In this document: piece by piece, positions 14,114 to 23,475 of the stretch
Layout: every line of letters begins with the position of its first letter
Position numbering within the stretch: the stretch's first letter is position 1
NCBI RefSeq assembly: GCF_900107145.1
Contig: NZ_FNOW01000034.1
Span: 1-32,630, forward strand
DNA: 32,630 nt
Source: Allochromatium warmingii
GTDB taxonomy: Bacteria; Pseudomonadota; Gammaproteobacteria; Chromatiales; Chromatiaceae
Direction: 5' to 3'
Translations under genes and position numbers: made by a program
Notes under the pieces: model-generated
Database searches by the model: none
Told to the model about the DNA's origin: nothing
The model's input: the letters and a program-made list of their open reading frames with translations, nothing else

Positions 14114-15694
14114 TCACAGCTCGCGGGTTGCCAAAAATTGCACATCCGGCCAGCGTTCAATCGCCAGACTTAAATTAACCTGCGTTGGGGCGAGATAAAC
14201 CAGTTGATCGTTACCATCGAGCGCCAAATGTTCGTAACACTTTTCTTTAAAGCGTTCGAGCATTTTTGGGTCGTTACATTGAATCCAACGCGCTGTTTTA
14301 ACACTCACCGCCTCAACCACTGCATCGACGCCATATTCTGCTTTAAGCCGATACGCGGCAACATCAAATTGCAACACGCCGACCGCGCCCAAAATCAGAT
14401 CATTATTTTTGAATGGCCGAAAGGATTGAGTGGCGCCTTCTTCGGAAAGCTGTAACACGCCTTTTTGTAAGGCTTTCATGCGCAGCGGATCTTTTAAGAC
14501 CACGCGCCGGAATAATTCTGGAGCAAAATACGGAATACCCTCATATTTGAGATCTTCGCCTTCGGTAAAGGTATCGCCGATTTGAATGGTGCCGTGATTA
14601 TGTAGCCCGATAATATCGCCCGGCCAGGCTTCTTCGACATGACGGCGCTCATCGGCCTGAAAAGTAATCGCATTGGCAACCTGAATTGTTTTACCAATCC
14701 GCGCATGACGCATTTTCATGCCTTTTTTATAGCTGCCGGAACAGACGCGCATAAACGCCACGCGGTCACGATGCGCCGGATCCATATTTGCTTGAATTTT
14801 AAATACAAAGCCGGTGAATATTTCTTCACTAGGATCGACGGTACGCTGGCGGGTTTCACGCGGACGTGGTGGCGGCGCATAGCTCACAAAGGCATCGAGT
14901 AATTCCCGCACGCCGAAATTATTGATTGCCGAGCCAAAAAATACCGGCGTTTGTTTGCCAGCTCGATAGGCATCGAGATCAAGCGGATGACTCGCACCCT
15001 CGACTAATTCTAATTCGGTGCGCAATTCAGCGGCTTGCTCGCCGAGGATTTCGTCCATGCGCGGATTGTCGAGACCTTCGATGATTTCACCCGCGACGAT
15101 TTTGCCGCCATGTTGTGCCGTGAATAAATGCGTGCGTCCGGTGCGCAGGTCATAAACGCCTTTGAAGCGTTTGCCCATGCCAATCGGCCAGGTCACGGGG
15201 GCGCATTGAATGTTGAGCACGCTTTCGATTTCATCAAGCACTTCAATCGCGTCGCGGCCTTCGCGGTCGAGTTTATTAACAAAGGTTAAAATTGGCGTAT
15301 CACGTAAGCGGCAGACATCCATCAGTTTAATCGTGCGCTCTTCGACACCTTTGGCCACGTCAATGACCATGAGCGCCGAATCAACTGCCGTCAGCGTGCG
15401 ATAGGTGTCTTCGGAAAAATCCTCATGGCCGGGCGTGTCAAGTAAATTAACAATCGCGTCGTCATAGGGGAATTGCATCACCGATGATGTCACCGAAATG
15501 CCGCGCTCTTTTTCCAATTCCATCCAGTCTGAGGTCGCATGACGGGCGGCTTTGCGGCCTTTAACCGTTCCGGCAAGCTGAATCGCGCCGCCGAATAGCA
15601 GCAGCTTTTCAGTCAGCGTGGTTTTACCGGCGTCGGGATGCGAAATGATGGCGAAGGTGCGCCGCTTGGAAAGTTGCTGCTGAAGCTCGCTCAT
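14114..15694 (-). CDS. prfC: Peptide chain release factor 3
   Basis: A 526-residue translational GTPase that recycles RF1/RF2 from the ribosome after termination. The G1 motif SHPDAGKTT is at residues 18-26. Other landmarks are [11 protein letters not shown] (switch I), DTPGHEDF (G3) and NKLDRE (G4). Length matches the family. It begins at ATG 15694, and the 117 bp between it and the upstream nuclease gene contains no gene. The respiratory operon follows closely on the same strand. Confidence 0.97.
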   Translation of the reverse strand: MSELQQQLSKRRTFAIISHPDAGKTTLTEKLLLFGGAIQLAGTVKGRKAARHATSDWMELEKERGISVTSSVMQFPYDDAIVNLLDTPGHEDFSEDTYRTLTAVDSALMVIDVAKGVEERTIKLMDVCRLRDTPILTFVNKLDREGRDAIEVLDEIESVLNIQCAPVTWPIGMGKRFKGVYDLRTGRTHLFTAQHGGKIVAGEIIEGLDNPRMDEILGEQAAELRTELELVEGASHPLDLDAYRAGKQTPVFFGSAINNFGVRELLDAFVSYAPPPRPRETRQRTVDPSEEIFTGFVFKIQANMDPAHRDRVAFMRVCSGSYKKGMKMRHARIGKTIQVANAITFQADERRHVEEAWPGDIIGLHNHGTIQIGDTFTEGEDLKYEGIPYFAPELFRRVVLKDPLRMKALQKGVLQLSEEGATQSFRPFKNNDLILGAVGVLQFDVAAYRLKAEYGVDAVVEAVSVKTARWIQCNDPKMLERFKEKCYEHLALDGNDQLVYLAPTQVNLSLAIERWPDVQFLATREL

Positions 15695-15811
15695 GGCTTG
15701 GAAAAGATCGGGTGAGATGGGGAAAAGGCGGTGTTGAACGCGGCATGATAGCAGCGGGGAGCGGGAAACGGCTAGGCAACTGGCCGAGCGGCGACCGCAT
15801 CTTTAGGGATC

Positions 15812-17062
15812 TTAGGGGTCGAGCAACCGCGCTAACAACAATTCCTGCGCTTCGCCGAGCGTGCGCCGCAAAAACTCGACCGAACTCGGATCGCACGGCT
15901 CATCGCCGCTGCGTAGCTCATGCGGCAGTTTGGTGGCGAGATCGGCAAACTCCGCGCCCAACTCGGCCAGTTGCTCGCTGTCGAGTTCCAGATTGCGAAT
16001 GGTACTGAGCAAACTGTCGAACGCTTCGTCATGCACCAGCCGTTCCGCTGCTGATGGCTCGCGGTGCGTTTCGATCAAGACTTTCTCGATCCACATCGCC
16101 TCACCGCCAATCGCATTGGCCAGCGCCCGACATTCATTGATGAGCTGATCCGGTGCTGCTTGCAAGCGGGCATGAATCGGACACACGCCAGTCAAGCGTA
16201 CTCGCACGGCAGCCAAGCGCCCATCCGCTGCTGCACGCGCTGCGCTCAACTGCGGCTCGACCCGTGCAACGACCTCTTCGAGACTGCCCGCCGCGTCGAG
16301 ATCGACTGCGCATTCAAACCAGCGGGCGACATCGAGCGGACGGTGCGTGACCTGCTGCACCTGTTCCGCCGTTACTTCGACCAGACAACAGCCTTTTGCG
16401 CCGGTCTCGCGGGCATGTCGTCCTTGCAGATTGCCCGGAAACACAATCCAGGGTTCACGCGCTACGATTTCATGGCGATGCACATGCCCCAGCGCCCAAT
16501 AGTCATAGCCGAGCGCCCGCAGTCCATCACGCGAGCAGGGCGCGTAGGTCTCATGACCGGGCCGCCCATCGAGTGAAGTATGCAGCAAACCGATATTCAA
16601 TAGCCCCGAACAGGGCAGCGGATAGGCGCGGGTGAGATCGTCGCTGACAGCGCGGGTGGCAAATCCCTGACCATGTACGGCTATCCCTAAATCGTCACGA
16701 ATACAGCTTTCTGGGGCGCGGGTGGCGAAGAGATGGACGTTATCGGGCAGACGCAATAAGCGGGTTAATTGACTGGCGGCATCGTGATTGCCAGCGATCA
16801 TAAAAACCGGAATCGCCGCCGCCCGCAATCGCTCCATCTGACGGACAAAAAACAGGCCGGTGTTGTAATCCTTCCAATCGCCGTCATAGAGATCGCCGGC
16901 GAATAACACCGCCGTGACAGCTTCATCGAGCGCCAGATCAACCAACTGTTCCAGCGCCCGCCGCGTTGCGCCGCGCAAGGCTTCAATTGGCGCACCATCA
17001 TAGCGTTCCAAGCCACGCAAGGGGCTGTCGAGATGCACGTCTGCCGCATGAATCAACTTCAC
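15812..17062 (-). CDS. SbcD/YhaO-like DNA repair metallophosphatase
   Basis: A 416-residue calcineurin-type metallophosphatase of the SbcD/Mre11/YhaO group, a predicted manganese-dependent DNA nuclease. Metal-binding motifs are in order: HAADVHLDSPL (D8, H10), FAGDLYDGD (D57), IAGNHDAAS (residues 91-94) and GHVHRHE (near 200). The phosphatase domain covers about 1-280, and the rest is a helical and mixed C-terminal region like that of YhaO. YhaO-type genes are usually followed by a large YhaN/SbcC-type coiled-coil ATPase. Here the next gene downstream is prfC, so the partner is absent from this locus. A helicase gene is divergently transcribed upstream. Confidence 0.87.
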   Translation of the reverse strand: MKLIHAADVHLDSPLRGLERYDGAPIEALRGATRRALEQLVDLALDEAVTAVLFAGDLYDGDWKDYNTGLFFVRQMERLRAAAIPVFMIAGNHDAASQLTRLLRLPDNVHLFATRAPESCIRDDLGIAVHGQGFATRAVSDDLTRAYPLPCSGLLNIGLLHTSLDGRPGHETYAPCSRDGLRALGYDYWALGHVHRHEIVAREPWIVFPGNLQGRHARETGAKGCCLVEVTAEQVQQVTHRPLDVARWFECAVDLDAAGSLEEVVARVEPQLSAARAAADGRLAAVRVRLTGVCPIHARLQAAPDQLINECRALANAIGGEAMWIEKVLIETHREPSAAERLVHDEAFDSLLSTIRNLELDSEQLAELGAEFADLATKLPHELRSGDEPCDPSSVEFLRRTLGEAQELLLARLLDP

Positions 17063-17166
17063 CGTTACTTCGCCTCAAAGCCGTGAGCTAGGATGCCGGA
17101 ACTGTGCACGAGCTGACGCCAGCGCGTCAAGCGCAATCCGTGCGCAATCATTGACTTACCGCACAC

Positions 17167-17182
17167 TGGCACGCATCATGCC
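17167..17182 (+). promoter_or_regulatory. Candidate sigma-54 (-24/-12) promoter
   Basis: TGGCACGCATCATGCC has the GG-N10-GC spacing of sigma-54 promoters and an exact TGGCACG -24 element; the -12 half (ATGC) deviates from TTGC. It points at the helicase gene, 72 bp before its preferred ATG. A sigma-70-like TTGACT at 17151-17156 is an alternative -35 element. No enhancer-binding regulator gene is in the window. Confidence 0.3.
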
Positions 17183-17253
17183 GCGACCTCAATCGGGTGT
17201 CTGCGCACGCTGCGTGCGACCGCCCCCGCTCACCCGCACAGCGCGTTGCGATC

Positions 17254-19155
17254 ATGCCCGATCTGTCCTCAATCTTCGGCCCGGCCGGACGGCTGGCCAG
17301 CCAGATTCCCGACTTTATCTATCGTGCACCACAACAGGCGCTCGCCGAGCGCGTGGCGGCGATTTTCGAAAGCGACGGCGTGCTGATCTGCGAAGCCGGT
17401 ACCGGCACCGGCAAAACCTTCGCCTATCTGGTTCCGGCGCTGTTATCGGCCCGCAAGGTCGTGATTTCGACCGGCACGCGCCCGCTGCAAGATCAACTCT
17501 TTCATCGTGATTTGCCCAATGTGCGGCAGGCGCTGGGGATTCCGGTCACAGCGGCGCTGCTCAAAGGGCGTGCCAATTATTTATGTCGGCAGCGGCTGCA
17601 ACGGCGATTAGAGGACAGCGACCGCCTCGACCGACAGAGTCGCACCCAGTTGCAGCAGATTCGCGCTTGGTCAGTCGTCACCGAGCGCGGCGATATTGCC
17701 GAAGTGTCGATCCCCGAAGATGCGCCAATCTGGGCCGATGTGACCGCAACGGCGGAAAACTGTCTCGGTCAGGATTGCCCCGAATGGAAAGCCTGTCATC
17801 TGGTCGCAGCCCGTCGCGAAGCGCAGGCGGCTGATGTCGTTGTTATCAATCATCATCTATTTTGCGCCGATTTAGCCCTAAAAGATGCTGGATTTGGCGA
17901 GATCTTGCCCGGCGCGGACTGTTTTATTCTCGATGAAGCCCATCAATTGCCGGAAATCGCCACCGGCTTTTTTGGGCTGACGATCAGCAGTCGCCAACTG
18001 CTGGATCTGGCACGAGATACCGAATTGGAAGCGGTGCAAGAAGCACCAGATGTGTTTGCGCTGCGCACCCAAGCAACCCAGCTCAAACACGCCGTGCAAG
18101 ATCTGCGGCTGACGCTCGACGAGGGCGACCGGCGTGGCACTTGGGCAGAATTGCTCGCCCAGCCCGGCAGCGCCGATGCGCTCTTGCATATCGGTGAGGC
18201 ATTGCAGATGCTGATAAGTGCGCTCGATCCGCTCGCCGCGCATGGCAAAGGTCTGGCGGCGTGTGCGGCGCGGGCGCGGGAACACCTGCATCACTTGCAT
18301 CAGATTGTGACCCAACGCGCCGCCGACAGCGTGTGTTGGTTCGAGACCCTCGGACGCGGTGTGCGGCTGCATCAAACGCCGCTCGACATCTCCGATCAGT
18401 TTCGCGAACGCATCGGACGTCCGGGCACGGCTTGGGTACTGACCTCGGCGACGCTGGCAGTTGGCGAGAGTTTCGCACACTTTGCGCAGCAATTAGGCAT
18501 CGAACAAGCGGCGACCGCCCGCTGGGAAAGTCCGTTTGACTATGCGCGTCAAGCCCTCTGGTTCGTGCCGCGTGGCCTGCCGCAACCGTCAGAACCCGAA
18601 TATAATCAACAGGTTTTAGAGCTGGCCTGCGAACTGCTCGAATACAGTCGCGGGCGGGCATTTTTATTATTCACCAGTCATCGCGCCCTGCGGGAAGTCG
18701 CTGCTGGCCTTGCAGAACGTGTGCAATATCCGCTTTTGGTGCAGGGCGATGCGCCCCGCGCTGAACTGATTGCGCGATTCCGTGAACTCGGGCACGCGGT
18801 ATTGCTCGGCACCGCGAGTTTTTGGGAAGGGGTCGATGTGCGCGGCGAGGCGCTGTCCTGTGTGCTGATTGATCGGCTGCCTTTCGCCTCGCCCGGCGAT
18901 CCAGTGTTAGCGGCGCGAATTGAAGCCTTGCGTCAAGCGGGCGGTAATCCATTTCGTGATTATCAATTACCACGCGCCGTGATTGCGCTAAAACAGGGCG
19001 CGGGCCGGTTAATTCGCGGCGCAGATGATCGCGGCGTATTAGTTGTCTGCGATCCGCGTTTATTATCGCGTGCCTATGGTCAGACGTTTCTCGACAGCCT
19101 GCCGCCGATGCAACGCACCCGCGATATTGAACAGGTGCGGCGGTTTTTTGGGTGA
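17254..19155 (+). CDS. yoaA: YoaA/DinG-family ATP-dependent DNA helicase
   Basis: A 633-residue XPD-like superfamily 2 helicase from ATG 17254; an ATG at 17197 would add 19 residues not expected in the family. Walker A is EAGTGTGKT at residues 47-55, and the Walker B/DEAH box is FILDEAHQLP. Four cysteines for a 4Fe-4S cluster are visible: NYLCRQRL, then NCLGQDCPEWKACH. C-terminal helicase motifs include GTASFWEGVDVRGE and LKQGAGRLIRG. The sequence follows E. coli YoaA closely, including NHHLFCADLALKDAGFGEIL. YoaA-type helicases act in replication repair. It is divergent from the SbcD-like nuclease, which may mean shared control. Confidence 0.94.
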   Translation: MPDLSSIFGPAGRLASQIPDFIYRAPQQALAERVAAIFESDGVLICEAGTGTGKTFAYLVPALLSARKVVISTGTRPLQDQLFHRDLPNVRQALGIPVTAALLKGRANYLCRQRLQRRLEDSDRLDRQSRTQLQQIRAWSVVTERGDIAEVSIPEDAPIWADVTATAENCLGQDCPEWKACHLVAARREAQAADVVVINHHLFCADLALKDAGFGEILPGADCFILDEAHQLPEIATGFFGLTISSRQLLDLARDTELEAVQEAPDVFALRTQATQLKHAVQDLRLTLDEGDRRGTWAELLAQPGSADALLHIGEALQMLISALDPLAAHGKGLAACAARAREHLHHLHQIVTQRAADSVCWFETLGRGVRLHQTPLDISDQFRERIGRPGTAWVLTSATLAVGESFAHFAQQLGIEQAATARWESPFDYARQALWFVPRGLPQPSEPEYNQQVLELACELLEYSRGRAFLLFTSHRALREVAAGLAERVQYPLLVQGDAPRAELIARFRELGHAVLLGTASFWEGVDVRGEALSCVLIDRLPFASPGDPVLAARIEALRQAGGNPFRDYQLPRAVIALKQGAGRLIRGADDRGVLVVCDPRLLSRAYGQTFLDSLPPMQRTRDIEQVRRFFG

Positions 19156-19218
19156 AGCGATCTATTAGCGATCAGCCACCAGCTTATTTTGTCATTCATT
19201 TAACCGACACGATATTCT

Positions 19219-20295
19219 ATGCGCTTTTTCAAAATTCTGTTTGAGCGTCTTTGGCCGCGTGCGCAACACGCGGTTTCTCATTCGGCACTTGCGACCAATG
19301 AAGATGCGGATTTAGCGTGTCTGGAGGTGCCGACACCCATTCCGGCGGAAGCAGTGCAAATTCGCCGTGAAGAAAATGGATTTCCGGCACCGCCGTCACT
19401 TTCAGTGGATCGCTGGTTTTATCCCTGGTTGCTGAGTTGTCCAGATTTCATTGATAAACCGCTGACCGATCCTGAACGCAAAATTCTCACGGCTTTTGAT
19501 TTATTAGTCGTCCGTCCACACACCAATGCTGAGATTGTGCCGCGTTTGCCGCTCCTGATTCCGCAATTGATGCACAGTCTCAAGGATGATACCGCGACCA
19601 TCCATGATTTAGCCGATCAAATTGCCAAAGATCCGGCGCTAGTCGGTGAAATTATCCGGCTGGCGAATAGCCCGATGTATCGGCGTCCGTGCAAAATAGC
19701 CAGTCTACAGCAGGCCATCATGTTATTAGGGCAAGATGGTCTGCATCAATTGATTGCGCGGGTGGCGTTTTATCCGATCTTTAATTTGAAATCCAGCAAT
19801 AGCGCCAATATCGCGGCACGGCGAATTTGGATGCAATCGGAACGCTGTGCGCTAGTATGCAACTGTTTGGCGAATGACTACAGGCAGGATGTATTTTATG
19901 CGTATCTGACCGGATTAGTGGCGCAGATTGGGCTGATGGTGGGTTTTCGCTTTATGGAACAAATTCTCGATACCCTGCAAGGGCCGATTCCTAATTCAAC
20001 TGGATTTTATAAAACTTTTATTGAACGCTCGCGGCTGTTGTCCTATCGCATTATTAGCGAATGGGATTTTCCTGAGCCGGTGATGACCGCGATTCACGAA
20101 CAAGCCTATCCAACGAAATATGACACGCGCTCTGGTTTAGGTGCAATGCTGGTTGTTGCCGATCAATACAGCAAACTCAATCTATTGCTACAAAAACAAC
20201 CGCCACCCGAAGGTACATTCGATCCACTAGTATTTATGCCGGATCCCTGTTATCGCCGCTTGCCGAGTGATGAAGAGCTTGAAGCGGCGAGTTGA
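19219..20295 (+). CDS. HDOD-domain signalling protein
   Basis: A 358-residue cytoplasmic protein, 63 bp after the helicase gene on the same strand. Residues about 105-300 form an HDOD domain, a degenerate HD-type helical fold: LMHSLKDDTATIHDLADQI, KDPALVGEIIRLANSPMY, SLQQAIMLLGQDGLHQLI. HDOD proteins are usually signalling or regulatory and lack phosphohydrolase activity; the exact role here is unknown. The N-terminal 90 residues are variable and Pro-rich with no recognised domain. It converges on the PhoX-like gene with only 26 bp between, and I see no terminator there. Confidence 0.85.
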   Translation: MRFFKILFERLWPRAQHAVSHSALATNEDADLACLEVPTPIPAEAVQIRREENGFPAPPSLSVDRWFYPWLLSCPDFIDKPLTDPERKILTAFDLLVVRPHTNAEIVPRLPLLIPQLMHSLKDDTATIHDLADQIAKDPALVGEIIRLANSPMYRRPCKIASLQQAIMLLGQDGLHQLIARVAFYPIFNLKSSNSANIAARRIWMQSERCALVCNCLANDYRQDVFYAYLTGLVAQIGLMVGFRFMEQILDTLQGPIPNSTGFYKTFIERSRLLSYRIISEWDFPEPVMTAIHEQAYPTKYDTRSGLGAMLVVADQYSKLNLLLQKQPPPEGTFDPLVFMPDPCYRRLPSDEELEAAS

Positions 20296-20321
20296 GTTTT
20301 TGTATCAATCGCAGTGGCGCG

Positions 20322-22157
20322 TTAGGGATTGAGCGCCAGAAACACAAAATAACCCGTATACCCAGCGCGGTGACGCGGATCAGTTAATTTATCCGCATCT
20401 GATTCGCCATAGGGGTGCTGTACCACCGACATTAAATAGGCAAAACCATTGATGTCGGGATAAAAATACGGCGATGTCGTTTCAGAGCCGTAGGGCGATG
20501 TTTGCAGGCGCATGAGTTGATCCGAGGCGAGGTGATAGGCCCAGAGCACGTCATTCTGATGACCCGCGCCGGAATCTTCACCAATAATTAGGGTGTCATA
20601 GCCCGGAATAAAGGTGAGATTATCGGGATTCGCAATACCATTGACATCGCATTGATTCTGCCCGTCATAGGCCGCTGCTTGCGCACTTGCGCCATATTTG
20701 ACTGTCAGCGGCGTGCCAGTAATGAGCGGTTTCATTCCCAGCGCGGTATAGTGCGCGTCGAGTTCCAGTGCATAAACCGCACCGCAAACATTGGCTTGCT
20801 TTAACTGAATGTGATTCGCGCCGCCTTGATCGTAGGTCGAGACGCTACCCGGCGTGCGACCGGCGCGGCTGAAATTAAGCATTCCGTAATCAATTTCTGA
20901 GATTGCTAAATATAATTGATGACGCGCTGCATCATACGTAATGCCTTCCATTTTGCGAAATTCAGTGGTTCCGCCCTGCATCGCCGCCCAACGGCGCGTT
21001 TCTAAACGCGAGGCAATGGTTTGATCGAGCGTATCAATTTGCCCATCTTGGTTAATATCACGCAGTTTGAGGCATTGATGCGTTCCCGTTGTGTGACCGA
21101 CATTGATCGCAGTAAAACCATTCGGACACTGTGCAGGCGTATCGGGGTCGGCTGTATTGGGCGCGGTTTCTTCAAATAAATCAGCGAAGCGATAGCGCCC
21201 AATCCAATCACGCACCTCGACATCGGTCGCGGTGCCGAGATTGATCCAATTGAGTCGCGCCCGTCCCGCGCCGTCGGCATCCTGCTGTTGCCACTGTGCA
21301 ACCCAAAGCGTTCCGGCGCTCAGATCGCCCGGCTGCTGGGCGACGAAGCGAAATAGTCCAACATTGGTGCCATCGTCGGACATATAGACCGTTTTGCGGT
21401 CGGGCATGACATAACCGAGTTCGAGCGCGATGCGCCCCATCGCATAGTGTTTGGTCACGGTCGCGGCGTCGAATTGGGCGACCTGAACCTCAATCGGATA
21501 GCCGTAATCATAGGGATTGACCACAGTTTGTGCCTGTTCAGGCGCTGCGCCGAAATAGCGTGCCATCGCCGCGTTGTAATCGCTGATGGTGCCGTCGCGC
21601 CACTGTTTGGCGTCGGGTTCGTATTCTTCCGAGCCGAGATGTGTGCCCCAGGGCGTGACACTGCCGGCGCAGTGAACCCAGCCGCCGTTGAGCGCGGAAA
21701 AATCTAGCGGGCGTGTGCGTTGCGCGGTTAACTGGCCGGTTTGTGTATCTTGCGTCAGCGCCGTCAGATACATCGCGCCGGGGCGCGATTCAAAATGTGA
21801 AACCATGTACAACTGTTCATCCGCGCCGCGCAGTAGCGAAGAAAAATCGTTGTGATGGGACAGGTAGGGCGAGCCATCTTCAGCCAAAAGTGGCTGACCC
21901 TTTTGATCGTATAACTGACCAAAGCGATAGCCGTCGGGATCGGCCTGTCCAGTCTGACCCGAGCGCAACAGCGTGTGATAATGCAGCTCGACCTTGACCC
22001 CATTGATGAGCGCGTGCGGGGCGGTGAGGATTGCGTGTTTTTCCGCGTCGGTGCGCGGCACTGGAGCCGGACTCACGACCAGACTTCCGGCCAAAACCGG
22101 AGCGCACCAGCCGAGTGCTAACGTGAATGGAATAGCTTGGGTGCGGGATGGTGCCAT
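20322..22157 (-). CDS. PhoX-like (DUF839) exported protein with EF-hand loop
   Basis: A 611-residue protein of the DUF839/PhoX phosphatase-like group. Landmarks are WVHCAGSVTPWGTHLGSEEY (PhoX-type NCAGG.TPW..EE block), YMSDDGTNVGLFRFVA, and near the end NPDNLTFIPGYDTLIIGEDS. PhoX enzymes are calcium-dependent alkaline phosphatases, but many DUF839 members are untested. The N-terminus has a Sec-like signal (about residues 1-23, ending APVLAG) and no twin-arginine motif, although classical PhoX is Tat-exported. A canonical EF-hand loop, D367-I-N-Q-D-G-Q-I-D375-T-L-D378, is inserted mid-protein. GGAG lies eight bases before the ATG. No Pho box was identified. Confidence 0.82.
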   Translation of the reverse strand: MAPSRTQAIPFTLALGWCAPVLAGSLVVSPAPVPRTDAEKHAILTAPHALINGVKVELHYHTLLRSGQTGQADPDGYRFGQLYDQKGQPLLAEDGSPYLSHHNDFSSLLRGADEQLYMVSHFESRPGAMYLTALTQDTQTGQLTAQRTRPLDFSALNGGWVHCAGSVTPWGTHLGSEEYEPDAKQWRDGTISDYNAAMARYFGAAPEQAQTVVNPYDYGYPIEVQVAQFDAATVTKHYAMGRIALELGYVMPDRKTVYMSDDGTNVGLFRFVAQQPGDLSAGTLWVAQWQQQDADGAGRARLNWINLGTATDVEVRDWIGRYRFADLFEETAPNTADPDTPAQCPNGFTAINVGHTTGTHQCLKLRDINQDGQIDTLDQTIASRLETRRWAAMQGGTTEFRKMEGITYDAARHQLYLAISEIDYGMLNFSRAGRTPGSVSTYDQGGANHIQLKQANVCGAVYALELDAHYTALGMKPLITGTPLTVKYGASAQAAAYDGQNQCDVNGIANPDNLTFIPGYDTLIIGEDSGAGHQNDVLWAYHLASDQLMRLQTSPYGSETTSPYFYPDINGFAYLMSVVQHPYGESDADKLTDPRHRAGYTGYFVFLALNP

Positions 22158-22356
22158 GCGTAACGCTCCGTAACGACGAGGATCAAGTATTGAAATCGCT
22201 TTATGTTACAGACTGATGATGACGGTTCAATAACTCCAAATCATGCCCGAAACCAGTCAGCGCACAGTCAAGCGATGGCATCAAACTGCCGCTGGATTGT
22301 CCGATGTCGGCGATAGCAACCCAACTGCATCCGCGCCAACATTCGGGAAGAAACGC

Positions 22357-22506
22357 CTAAAGATAATTAATCGCTTTCACTAATATTTGCGTAGCGTGAT
22401 TGATTAGCGCCCAATCACTGCTCGTCAAACTTTTTTGCGCTGCGGCAAGCTGTTGATCGCAGGCGTGATAATTATGAGTAAAGGAGTCAGTAATGATAGC
22501 GGTCAT
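22357..22506 (-). pseudogene. Truncated hemerythrin-like reading frame
   Basis: A 49-codon frame from ATG 22506 to TAG 22357 in an otherwise gene-free 433-bp gap. It reads MTAIITDSFTHNYHACDQQL, then AAAQKSLTSSDWALINHA. This resembles the first helix and following turn of bacterial hemerythrin-like proteins (pattern LTxDHxxCDxLFAxAExAVxxGDW), with H14 as the candidate first iron ligand. The other histidine helices expected afterwards are missing. The next 200 bases show no clear continuation in any one frame. It is probably a decayed remnant, but a real small protein is not excluded. Only a weak GAG lies upstream. The remainder of 22158-22590 shows nothing else I can support. Confidence 0.45.
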
Positions 22507-22590
22507 ATCGCACTCAATTCGTATTTGCTCAGTGTAGCGATTGTTAATGACCGCACATCATGACGCCTTGATCTAGGTCATGCTTAATGC

Positions 22591-23361
22591 TCAATGACGC
22601 GCTTTTAAACGCGCCAACCGCTCGCTGGCCGAGTGCGCAGCCGGTAACTGACCGCTGGCCGCCGCGAGTGCAGCGGCGATATTGGGATCCTCTTGCTCGG
22701 GGCGCGTCGGAGCGAGCAATTTAGCTTTGGCGCTCGCGGCATCAGCTTGCGCGAGATCGCGGGCGGCGGCCTCGTTCATTGCTTTGAGCGCGACATTTAA
22801 ACCACTGGTGACGCCGGTAAGTCCGGCAGCACGGCGGGCAGCTTCAGCCTGACGCTCGGCTTGTTCGCGCTGTTGTTCGGCGCGTTTCATATCGCGTTGG
22901 GCACGTTCTAATTGCCGCCGCGCTTCTTTGAGTTTATTACCAGCATCCGTATAGGTGCGCTCCAGCATCGCTAAAAATTCCTGCGCATCCTGTGCTTCAC
23001 TGGCTTCGCGCTCAACATCCGGTGTCATTTGTTCGAGCATATCAAGCAGGGTATTCAGGCTTTTTTCTAATGTCAGCCGCCGATTTGGATCGACTTCAAT
23101 AGATAATTGCCCTTGCAACATTTCCGCAGCCGCCATGCGTTGATTGAGCAGGGTTTGAATCGCATCAGCTTCTTGTTGTTCGCGCTGATAGGTTTGACGC
23201 GCTTGAGCGACTTCTAAGCCGAGTTCATCGAGATGCGCTTCCATTGTACGCAATTCGGCCTCAGTTGCGCCCTGTGGATCCCAGCGCACCAGTGCCTCTA
23301 AACCACTCTGTATGGCTTGATCGGCTTTAACACCAACAAAATGACGCATAAATTTCAACAT
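22591..23361 (-). CDS. Coiled-coil protein, possibly PspA/IM30-like
   Basis: A 256-residue, strongly helical protein with no signal peptide or membrane segment. Residues about 35-190 are almost continuous heptad-like sequence rich in Glu, Gln, Arg and Ala (for example LERAQRDMKRAEQQREQAER). The N-terminus begins MLKFMRHFVGVKADQAIQSG, short and amphipathic as in PspA-like membrane-surface proteins, but I see no diagnostic PspA motif. The C-terminus (PNIAAALAAASGQLPAAHSA, SERLARLKAR) is low-complexity. A role in envelope stress or as a scaffold is possible but unproven. The glycogen phosphorylase gene ends 114 bp upstream on the same strand, with a strong hairpin between. Confidence 0.7.
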   Translation of the reverse strand: MLKFMRHFVGVKADQAIQSGLEALVRWDPQGATEAELRTMEAHLDELGLEVAQARQTYQREQQEADAIQTLLNQRMAAAEMLQGQLSIEVDPNRRLTLEKSLNTLLDMLEQMTPDVEREASEAQDAQEFLAMLERTYTDAGNKLKEARRQLERAQRDMKRAEQQREQAERQAEAARRAAGLTGVTSGLNVALKAMNEAAARDLAQADAASAKAKLLAPTRPEQEDPNIAAALAAASGQLPAAHSASERLARLKARH

Positions 23362-23423
23362 GATTGATTCCTCGGTTGATGCGTTTATTAGCTACCAGCG
23401 TTTAGGTGTTGTCGGTGAATCAT

Positions 23424-23462
23424 GCGCCGTGCTGATTGAATCCAGCACAATCAGTGCGGCGC
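23424..23462 (-). terminator. Strong stem-loop downstream of glycogen phosphorylase
   Basis: GCGCCGTGCTGATTG (23424-23438) pairs with CAATCAGTGCGGCGC (23448-23462) around a nine-base loop. In plus-strand RNA all 15 positions pair (two as G-U); in minus-strand RNA two central positions mismatch. It lies 14 bases beyond the glgP stop. A T-run is lacking, so it could be a weak terminator, an RNA-stabilising 3' hairpin or a repeat. Confidence 0.45.
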
Positions 23463-23475
23463 GATTCAATGACCG

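Noticed and set aside
17878-18492. 204-residue minus-strand ORF opposite the helicase
   Set aside because: It lies fully inside the YoaA-like gene, whose motifs are intact, so it is a shadow frame.
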